A DNA stretch of 10,668 bases. It comes from Treponema sp. UBA3662. GTDB taxonomy: Bacteria; Spirochaetota; Spirochaetia; Treponematales; Treponemataceae. The position numbers and the translations under genes are program-made. The notes beneath the pieces were generated by a model that was not told the origin of the DNA, ran no database searches, and saw nothing but the letters and a program-made list of their open reading frames with translations. Numbering within the stretch: the first letter of the stretch is position 1; every line of letters starts with the position of its first letter. Positions 5,185 to 10,668 of this stretch are shown in pieces. Location: positions 1 to 10,668 of the forward strand of contig DFJV01000049.1 of the NCBI GenBank assembly GCA_002373205.1, written 5' to 3'.

Positions 5185-5844
5185 ATGAAGAAGATTTTTG
5201 CTTTGGCGGCCGTTGCACTTGTTTCTGTTGCTTTGGCTGCTGCTGATCCGGTTCTTATCGGACACGGATATTTGGGACTTGGTGCTTTGGGATCCACCGT
5301 TGAAAACAAACCTGACGGTTCGAATGAGTTCAAGGCATTCGGTGACAATCTGGATTTCGGCGGTGGTATTGATGTGAATATTCCGTTCGGAGGTTATTTC
5401 GGAGTTCAGCCCGGCGTTGATTTTTATGTGAACAATCTTGCGTCTGGCAACGGAAGCTACAAGGCCGGAGTCAATTATGTGACTTTGGATGTGCCTGTTC
5501 TGTTTACCGTCAAGTACAAGAAGTTCAATTTCTTTGTGGGTCCTTACTTCTCATTTGCGCTTGGGCAGATGACTGCGTGGCAGTCAAGAAATGACGGAAG
5601 CGATAGAAAACCCGATTATCATTATGATTTCAACAATATTTTCAATATAGGATTGAGCGTAGGGCTTACCTACGAGCAGCGTCTGGGCATGGGATTCCTT
5701 ACTTACGGAGCACGCTACATGCTGGATTTCCTTCCTGTCGAGGCAAAGTATGCAAACAACTCCAAGTCATTTGCGATTGGAACCCGCCGTGGTCTGGTGT
5801 TTGACATCGGATACAAGATTCCGCTTTCATTCTTCGGCCTGTAA
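5185..5844 (+). CDS. Predicted outer-membrane beta-barrel protein
   Basis: The 219-residue protein starts with MKKIFALAAVALVSVALAA, a Sec signal peptide with cleavage near residue 20. The start is set by GGGAG 6 nt upstream; an ATG at 5134 lies inside the promoter. The mature part alternates short amphipathic strands with Gly/Asn-rich turns: GYLGLGALG, DFGGGIDVNIPFGGYFGVQPGVDFYV, FNFFVGPYFSFALG, FNIGLSVGLTYE and FLTYGARYMLDFLP. The C-terminal strand (VFDIGYKIPLSFFGL) is hydrophobic but ends in Leu rather than the usual Phe. This matches small 8-10-stranded barrels (the outer-membrane beta-barrel type domain). A role as a small porin, surface protein or envelope structural protein is possible, and the sequence does not tell which. 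It is monocistronic, with its own promoter and terminator. Confidence 0.8.
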   Translation: MKKIFALAAVALVSVALAAADPVLIGHGYLGLGALGSTVENKPDGSNEFKAFGDNLDFGGGIDVNIPFGGYFGVQPGVDFYVNNLASGNGSYKAGVNYVTLDVPVLFTVKYKKFNFFVGPYFSFALGQMTAWQSRNDGSDRKPDYHYDFNNIFNIGLSVGLTYEQRLGMGFLTYGARYMLDFLPVEAKYANNSKSFAIGTRRGLVFDIGYKIPLSFFGL

Positions 5845-5866
5845 TTCAATCTGAATGGCATTTTGA

Positions 5867-5898
5867 GCGCACTTCCTTTTCGGGGGTGCGTTTTTTTT
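5867..5898 (+). terminator. Rho-independent terminator of the beta-barrel gene
   Basis: The stem CGCACTTCC (5868-5876) pairs with GGGGGTGCG (5882-5890), including two wobble pairs, around the loop TTTTC. It is followed by eight Ts (5891-5898). It lies 23 nt after the stop codon. Confidence 0.9.
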
Positions 5899-5936
5899 GC
5901 CTGTATGGATTTTTGAAGTGCCTGCGTAAAATCTTA

Positions 5937-5965
5937 TTGTCTAAATCGGATTTTTAATTTACAAT
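5937..5965 (+). promoter_or_regulatory. purD promoter placing the transcription start at the ATG
   Basis: TTGTCT (5937-5942), a 17-nt spacer and TACAAT (5960-5965) are followed by six bases (ACAGTT) and then the purD ATG at 5972. The expected start, about 7 nt after the -10 box, is the A of the ATG itself. No Shine-Dalgarno is present, so the mRNA is predicted to be leaderless. Confidence 0.7.
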
Positions 5966-5971
5966 ACAGTT

Positions 5972-7336
5972 ATGAAAGTTATTGTTGTTGGAAACGGCGG
6001 ACGCGAACACGCCATAGCATGGAAACTTGCCCAGAGTATGGCGGTTTCTGAAGTGATTTGTGTGCCTGGAAACGGAGGCACTGCCCAGGAGGCAAAGTGC
6101 AGAAACGTTGCTCCTTCCGAATGTGATTATCTTGCGGAAAATCTTTCTGAAAACGAGAGCTATGTTCAGATTGCCCGTCACGAAGGATGCACGATGGCTG
6201 TGATCGGTCCTGAAAATCCTCTGGCGGAAGGTCTTGCCGATGCGTTCTGGAGTGCGGATATTCCTGCTGTGGGTCCGAAAAAGAATGCTGCCCAGCTTGA
6301 GGCGAGTAAGGATTTGGCGAAGGACTTTATGAAGAAATACGGAGTCGCCTGCGCCCGGAGTGCCACTTTCACCGACAAGGATGCCGCTCTTGATTATATT
6401 GAAAGCCACGGTGCCCCCATCGTTGTGAAGGCCGATGGTCTTGCCGCCGGAAAGGGTGTTGTTGTTGCGAAGAGTCTTCAGCAGGCCCGTGATGCGGTGA
6501 AAGAGATGATGGAAGACGGCAAGGTCGGTTCTGCAGGTTCGAAACTGGTGATTGAGGAGTATCTGCGCGGTACCGAGATTTCCGTTCTTGCGGCTGTTTC
6601 CGTAACTCCTGATTCTGTGAAAAAGGGAACCGCATGCATCCTTCCGTTTCTTCCGGCCCGTGACCACAAGCGTCTTTGCGAAGGTGCGAAAGGTCCCAAC
6701 ACCGGCGGAATGGGAGCGGTCTGTCCTGTGACCGATGTGACTCCGCTGATTGAGTCGCAGTTCGAGAAAAACATTCTTCAGCCCACGCTGAAAGGTCTTA
6801 TTGAAGAAGGCTTTGATTACCGCGGATTCATTTTCTTTGGCATCATGCTCACTGAAGACGGTCCCAAATGTCTTGAATACAATGTGCGTCTTGGCGACCC
6901 GGAGACTCAGGCCGTTCTTCCGCTTATGGATTTTGACTTTGAGCATCTGTGCGAGTCTATTGTAAACGGAGATTTGAAGTCATTCGAGCTTTCCTGGAAA
7001 AAGGGATTCGTCGTGGCCCCTGTGGTCGTGAGCGGCGGCTATCCCCGTGAGTACAAGAAGGGCATTCCGATTTTTGCCGAGACCGATGATTTGCACAGGA
7101 GCGGTGCCAAGGTGTTTGTTGCGGGAGCCATTCAGGACAGACGTGCCGATCATTCCACAAAACAGGATTACACAGGGCTTGTGACCAGCGGAGGTCGCGT
7201 GCTTGCCTGTTCTGCATACGGAGACACTTTCGACACTGCATGGAACAGGGCTTACAATGCGCTTCATACAATCAGCTTCGAGGGTATGTTCTACCGCAAG
7301 GATATAGGACTTCCCGGTGCAACGGAATCCAACTGA
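5972..7336 (+). CDS. purD: Phosphoribosylamine--glycine ligase (GAR synthetase)
   Basis: This 454-residue cytoplasmic enzyme catalyses the second step of de novo purine synthesis, joining 5-phosphoribosylamine to glycine with ATP. The ATP-grasp fold is complete: GNGGREHA (7-14) at the N-terminus, VIGPENPLAEGLAD (77-90), KADGLAAGKGV (153-163), GPNTGGMGA (241-249), and EYNVRLGDPETQAVLP (302-317) with metal and ATP ligands. The length is slightly above the usual 420-430. The start is certain: the Rossmann motif begins at residue 4, the next Met (23) would destroy it, and an in-frame TAA at 5942-5944 leaves no other upstream start. There is no Shine-Dalgarno. No other pur genes are adjacent. A small secreted-protein gene follows after 27 nt with no terminator between, so it is probably co-transcribed. 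Confidence 0.98.
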   Translation: MKVIVVGNGGREHAIAWKLAQSMAVSEVICVPGNGGTAQEAKCRNVAPSECDYLAENLSENESYVQIARHEGCTMAVIGPENPLAEGLADAFWSADIPAVGPKKNAAQLEASKDLAKDFMKKYGVACARSATFTDKDAALDYIESHGAPIVVKADGLAAGKGVVVAKSLQQARDAVKEMMEDGKVGSAGSKLVIEEYLRGTEISVLAAVSVTPDSVKKGTACILPFLPARDHKRLCEGAKGPNTGGMGAVCPVTDVTPLIESQFEKNILQPTLKGLIEEGFDYRGFIFFGIMLTEDGPKCLEYNVRLGDPETQAVLPLMDFDFEHLCESIVNGDLKSFELSWKKGFVVAPVVVSGGYPREYKKGIPIFAETDDLHRSGAKVFVAGAIQDRRADHSTKQDYTGLVTSGGRVLACSAYGDTFDTAWNRAYNALHTISFEGMFYRKDIGLPGATESN

Positions 7337-7363
7337 GTTTTTGATTTTCACAGGAGGTGGCAG

Positions 7364-7894
7364 ATGAAGTTTAGAAGATTTGCGCTGATTTTTTCGGTGG
7401 TTGCAATGCTGGCGGTTTCCAATGTGTTCGCAGAGGAAGGTTCCCTTTCGTCGGCATGGAACGCTTTGATGAATGATGGAAAACAGGTGTGGCAGGAACT
7501 CAAGGGTACTGTTGCGGAAACCGGAAATCAGATTGGCGAGGGAATTAAAAACGCTGCTGTCTCAATGTATGCCGGGGATTGGGCTTTTGTGAACGGCTCC
7601 TGCAGTACGGTTATGACGCTTGCGGAAAACGGCGTGATGACGGTTACGCAGAAGAGTTCCAAATCCACAGTCATTTGGAGCGGCACTTTCGAAATGGGCG
7701 TGAATAAAATCACGTTCAAAGTGACGAAAAAAGAGGAAAAGGCGTTCTTCAGCAAAACTTCAAATATGAATGAAACCTGGACTCTGAGTTTCAAAGTGTT
7801 CGATAAGAACGAAGCCCGTGTGACAAGCGAAAATCTTCCGAAGGATGGCAACGGATTCGACTTCAATCTTCCGGCTGTTTTTGTGAAGCAGTGA
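7364..7894 (+). CDS. Small secreted protein of unknown function
   Basis: The 176-residue protein has a clear Sec signal peptide (MKFRRFALIFSVVAMLAVSNVFA, cleavage after residue 23). There is no lipobox Cys, so it is likely periplasmic. Residues 27-68 look like an amphipathic helical segment (SAWNALMNDGKQVWQELKGTV and onward). From about 71 the pattern G-x-W, TLAENGVMTVTQ, IWSGTFEMGVNKITFKVT and WTLSFKVFDKNEARVT suggests a small lipocalin-like or calycin-like beta-barrel. A strong Shine-Dalgarno AGGAGGT (7352-7358) lies 5 nt before the ATG. The gene is 27 nt downstream of purD on the same strand and so probably shares its transcript, which would give a leaderless first gene and an SD-led second gene. 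It ends 4 nt from the convergent acetyltransferase gene. I do not recognise a named family. Confidence 0.8.
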   Translation: MKFRRFALIFSVVAMLAVSNVFAEEGSLSSAWNALMNDGKQVWQELKGTVAETGNQIGEGIKNAAVSMYAGDWAFVNGSCSTVMTLAENGVMTVTQKSSKSTVIWSGTFEMGVNKITFKVTKKEEKAFFSKTSNMNETWTLSFKVFDKNEARVTSENLPKDGNGFDFNLPAVFVKQ

Positions 7895-7898
7895 TTCG

Positions 7899-8753
7899 TT
7901 AATCGTAGTAGCAGATTTTGTATTCCGAGCGGAGGACAAATCCGCAGGACTCATACAACGAAAGGGCCGCTGTGTTTGACTTGTTTGCAAAAAGCACGGC
8001 GGTCTTTTTGTTTTCCTCCATTTTTCTTGAAACATTTTCCATTAGAAATCCTGCGTGTCCTCTTCTGCGGAAATTAGGGGCTGTGAACACGCCTCCGACC
8101 AGTGCGAAATTTTTTGTCTGCGCGTTGATTTGCGCTTTGGCCGTGAACTCTCCATCTTTCGTCATCAGAGCATAAACGGTCCCTTCCTTTAAGTGACGCT
8201 CCAACGAAAGCCTTTCGGCCGCCGGATTGAGTTTCATTTCTTCAGGAAGAACTTCTTCGCGGATGTAGTCCAGCTGCAGTGGAATCAGGCGCTGCGCATC
8301 TTTTTTTCCGCAGTGCACGAAGACCACGTCATCTTCTGTTTCTGCCGGAGACCGTGTTTCCGCTGCCGATTTTTTTTCCCGTATGAAAAATCCAAAATCC
8401 CTGGATTCTTTCAAGGCCTGTGTTCCGGTTTTTTCGAGTGCGGTCTGGACTGTGTTTATGAATTCCGTTTTTCCTGAAATGCAAAAGACCGGATGCGTGT
8501 ATAGAAAAGATTGAAGTGCGTCAATCACATCGTCGTTTTTTTCCGGGAGACATGGAAGAAGCACTTTCCCTTTTGTGTAGGCAAAGACCCCGTGCGGAAA
8601 CCCGTCGTCGTCCGTGAGCGTCATCACCGAAGAGTCGCGGGCTTCAATCATTGAAAAGAGTTTGCAACATTCCGCTTCGTAGGGTAAAGCGAATGCCGCA
8701 CTTTCTTTCAGTGTACGGGGCCATTTGTTTGCCTGCACAATGCTGTAAGACAT
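7899..8753 (-). CDS. GNAT-family N-acetyltransferase
   Basis: This 284-residue cytoplasmic protein has a C-terminal GNAT acetyl-CoA-binding domain (about 143-284). Motif A is GGVFTAPNFRRRGHAG (220-235), with R-x-x-G-x-A at R229-A234. Motif B is NKSNTAALSLYESCGF (257-272). The N-terminal half (1-130) has no recognised motif and may be a second, degenerate GNAT or substrate domain. A hydrophilic linker (126-141) joins them. The substrate is unknown. The gene begins 8 nt after ettA stops and has only a weak, distant GTGAG, so translation is probably coupled to ettA. It ends 4 nt from the stop of the convergent gene, leaving no room for a terminator between them. Confidence 0.85.
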   Translation of the reverse strand: MSYSIVQANKWPRTLKESAAFALPYEAECCKLFSMIEARDSSVMTLTDDDGFPHGVFAYTKGKVLLPCLPEKNDDVIDALQSFLYTHPVFCISGKTEFINTVQTALEKTGTQALKESRDFGFFIREKKSAAETRSPAETEDDVVFVHCGKKDAQRLIPLQLDYIREEVLPEEMKLNPAAERLSLERHLKEGTVYALMTKDGEFTAKAQINAQTKNFALVGGVFTAPNFRRRGHAGFLMENVSRKMEENKKTAVLFANKSNTAALSLYESCGFVLRSEYKICYYD

Positions 8754-8761
8754 TTGTGATT

Positions 8762-10525
8762 TTATCTCACGAGCTTGCGGTACACTGTTTTGTGCGGACG
8801 GTCTGCATCGTCACCGAGCATCTTGCGTCTCCACTCTGCGTATTCGCTCCAGTTGCCTTCGAACCATTTCACCTCGGAATTGTTTTCGAACGCAAGGATG
8901 TGTGTGCAGACGCGGTCGAGGAAATAACGGTCGTGGCTTATGACAAGGACTACTCCTGCAAAGTCGTTGATTGCTTCCTCAAGACTTCGTGTCGTGGTGA
9001 TGTCGAGGTCGTTCGTGGGTTCGTCCAAAAGCAATACGTTTCCCGCTTCCTTAAACATCATTCCCATATTGAGCCTGTTTTTTTCACCGCCGGAGAGCAC
9101 GCTGATTTTTTTGTTTTGTTCGGCACCGTTGAAATTGAACCATGAACAATATGCGCGGCTGTTCACTTCACGCACCGCACCGTTTACGGGCCTGCCTTTT
9201 TCGTCAACTGCACCGAGCTTCACCAAATCTGCTCCGCCGGAAAGCATTTCCCAGACGGTTTTGTTCGGATCGAGCCTGCTTCTCATCTGGTCGACATAAA
9301 CGAGTTTTACGGTCTCACCGATTTTGAGGTTTCCGCTGTCGGGCTTTTCCTCGCCTTCGCTTCCGTCGGGCATCTGGACTTTCTGACCTGCGGCGGTTGC
9401 AATCATTTTGAAGAGAGTGGTTTTACCTGCTCCGTTGGGTCCTACGATTCCGACCACAGCACCTGCCGGAATGTGGAAGTCAAGGTTTTCAAACAGAACA
9501 CGGTCGTCGAAACTCTTCGTGAGATTTTCCGCATCGATTACGAGATTTCCAAGACGGGGTCCTGCGGGAATTGAGATTTGTGAATCCTTGAGGGTGACCC
9601 GTTTGCTTTCTTCGGCAAGAAGCTGTTCGTATTTTGTGATGTGCTCCTTGTGCTTTGCCTGACGACCCTTTGCCCCGGCGTGAATCCACTCAAGCTCTTC
9701 CTGCATCTGCTTCTGTCTGATTGAAGCCTGTTTTTCTTCCTGGGCAAGTCTCTTTTCCTTTGCCTCAAGCCATGCGGAATAATTTCCCTTGAACGGGTAT
9801 CCTTCTCCGCGGTCCATTTCCAAAATCCATCCGGCCACGTTGTCCAGGAAGTAGCGGTCGTGAGTGATTGCGATGACGGTTCCCTTGTAATTCTGAAGAT
9901 GACGCTCAAGCCATGCGACTGTTTCTGCGTCCAAGTGGTTGGTCGGTTCGTCCAAAAGAAGAATGTCGGGCTGCTGCAAAAGAAGGCGGCACAATGCAAC
10001 GCGTCGTCTTTCACCTCCCGAGAGAACATCCACAACCTGATCCGGCGGCGGACAGCGGAGGGCATCCATAGCAAGCTCAAGATTTGCGTCAAGATTCCAT
10101 GCGTCTGCGGCATCGAGTTTTTCCTGAAGTTCAGCCTGACGTGCGCAGAGTTTGTCAAAATCAGCATCGGGGTCTCCGAACGCTTCGTTCACTTTGTCGA
10201 ATTCAGCAAGCAGATCCGTGACGGGTTTAACACCTTCCATCACTATTTCTTTTACGGTTTTTCCTGCTTCAAGCTGCGGCTCCTGTTCGAGATATCCGAG
10301 AGTGTATCCGGGAGAGACATGGGTTTCGCCAACGAAGTCTTTGTCCAAACCTGCAAGGATTTTAAAGAGCGATGACTTACCAGCACCGTTTTCACCGATC
10401 ACACCGATTTTTGCGCCGTAGTAATATGAAATGCTGATGTCTTTGAGCACGACCTTTGTGCCGTATGAACGCGACACCCGATCCATCGTATAAATGATTT
10501 TTTTGTCGTCAACTGTCTTTGCCAT
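8762..10525 (-). CDS. ettA: ABC-F translation factor EttA
   Basis: This 587-residue soluble twin-ATPase binds the ribosomal E site and gates early elongation according to ATP/ADP ratio. NBD1 has Walker A GENGAGKSS (44-52), signature LSGGE (168-172) and Walker B with the catalytic Glu in LLDEPTNHLD (190-199), plus H222. The P-site tRNA interaction motif and linker follow (about 253-320), including ELEWIHAGAKGRQAK, close to E. coli EttA. NBD2 has GPNGAGKTT (362-370), LSGGE (477-481), LLDEPTNDLD (499-508) and H531. The arm region (about 100-160) also matches EttA rather than other ABC-F types. It is about 30 residues longer than the E. coli protein because of two small NBD2 insertions (about 378-393 and 439-453). 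The start is fixed by the conserved YTMDRVS region. The ATG has no Shine-Dalgarno and sits 6 nt after a TATAAT. It is the first gene of an operon with the GNAT gene. Confidence 0.95.
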   Translation of the reverse strand: MAKTVDDKKIIYTMDRVSRSYGTKVVLKDISISYYYGAKIGVIGENGAGKSSLFKILAGLDKDFVGETHVSPGYTLGYLEQEPQLEAGKTVKEIVMEGVKPVTDLLAEFDKVNEAFGDPDADFDKLCARQAELQEKLDAADAWNLDANLELAMDALRCPPPDQVVDVLSGGERRRVALCRLLLQQPDILLLDEPTNHLDAETVAWLERHLQNYKGTVIAITHDRYFLDNVAGWILEMDRGEGYPFKGNYSAWLEAKEKRLAQEEKQASIRQKQMQEELEWIHAGAKGRQAKHKEHITKYEQLLAEESKRVTLKDSQISIPAGPRLGNLVIDAENLTKSFDDRVLFENLDFHIPAGAVVGIVGPNGAGKTTLFKMIATAAGQKVQMPDGSEGEEKPDSGNLKIGETVKLVYVDQMRSRLDPNKTVWEMLSGGADLVKLGAVDEKGRPVNGAVREVNSRAYCSWFNFNGAEQNKKISVLSGGEKNRLNMGMMFKEAGNVLLLDEPTNDLDITTTRSLEEAINDFAGVVLVISHDRYFLDRVCTHILAFENNSEVKWFEGNWSEYAEWRRKMLGDDADRPHKTVYRKLVR

Positions 10526-10531
10526 ATCGTT

Positions 10532-10560
10532 ATTATATAGAGGAAAATGATTATGTTCAA
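10532..10560 (-). promoter_or_regulatory. ettA promoter placing the transcription start at the ATG
   Basis: On the minus strand, TTGAAC (-35, 10555-10560), a 17-nt spacer and a consensus TATAAT (-10, 10532-10537) are followed by six bases (AACGAT) and the ettA ATG. This is the same geometry as purD and predicts a leaderless mRNA. Confidence 0.7.
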
Positions 10561-10612
10561 TACGACTTTCTGGACAATCATGGAAATCACTTTGCCGAAA
10601 GATGAAACTATT

Positions 10613-10655
10613 GTCATGCTGAACGTGGTTGCAAGCAACCTAATTCAGCATCTCT
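10613..10655 (-). repeat. Palindromic repeat with an inserted inner hairpin
   Basis: ATGCTGAA (10616-10623) and TTCAGCAT (10644-10651) are the same 8-nt arms as in the 181-360 array, here in the opposite orientation (the GTCAT end first on the plus strand). The loop is enlarged from 5 to 20 nt by a perfect inner hairpin, GGTTGC (10627-10632), AA, GCAACC (10635-10640). It lies upstream of ettA at the window edge. The rest of 10561-10668 holds no gene I can support. Confidence 0.75.
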
Positions 10656-10668
10656 TGTGAAGAGGAGA

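Noticed and set aside
5954..6946. 330-codon frame antisense to purD
   Set aside because: purD is certain on the plus strand; the antisense frame has no family similarity and no Shine-Dalgarno. It is a codon-bias shadow.
10547..10660. 37-codon plus-strand frame with AGAGG upstream, divergent from ettA
   Set aside because: About a third of it is the palindromic repeat (translating as MLNVV...IQHL), and no plus-strand promoter is evident. It is more likely chance.

Overview
The window looks like part of a Gram-negative, host-associated spirochaete chromosome, most likely Treponema. This is an inference from three things: short palindromic repeats whose translations read like HAELVSAS or MLNLFQHL, outer-membrane and periplasmic proteins with simple Sec signal peptides, and a PilZ-like gene. 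No rRNA, tRNA, transposase, phage gene or CRISPR array is visible. Base and codon use are fairly even, and no gene looks recently acquired.

Layout. Positions 1-102 hold the C-terminal end of an unidentified gene. Positions 103-658 are non-coding and dense in repeats: a nested hairpin, five tandem 36-bp palindromic units, a folded segment, and copy A of a dispersed repeat. A sigma70 promoter at 662-690 then drives a PilZ-like gene (759-1655). Rubrerythrin (1835-2371) follows with its own promoter and a strong terminator. On the minus strand, a CorA-family transporter (3595-4668) and a secreted SUMF1/FGE-fold protein (2663-3598) overlap by 4 nt. A leader of about 160 nt upstream of corA carries a 23-codon ORF with a near-perfect Shine-Dalgarno and two mutually exclusive stems. 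Copy B of the dispersed repeat (4975-5090) precedes an outer-membrane beta-barrel gene (5185-5844) with its own promoter and terminator. Next come purD (5972-7336) and a small secreted protein (7364-7894). Convergent to these, on the minus strand, are ettA (8762-10525) and a GNAT acetyltransferase (7899-8753). The right edge (10526-10668) has the ettA promoter and another nested palindrome.

How the genes work together. The window is a set of short independent transcription units rather than one pathway: oxidative-stress defence (rubrerythrin), divalent-cation transport with a coupled secreted protein, envelope (beta-barrel protein), purine synthesis (purD), and translation control (EttA) with an acetyltransferase.

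The most notable points are: (i) purD and ettA both have a well-spaced promoter whose -10 box ends exactly 6 nt before the ATG, with no Shine-Dalgarno, which predicts leaderless mRNAs; (ii) the corA leader looks like a translation-dependent switch; (iii) this CorA has GIN instead of the GMN filter motif and a long basic tail; (iv) the SUMF1 protein lacks both FGE catalytic cysteines; (v) the 36-bp array keeps its hairpins through G-U pairs on one strand only, suggesting selection on an RNA.
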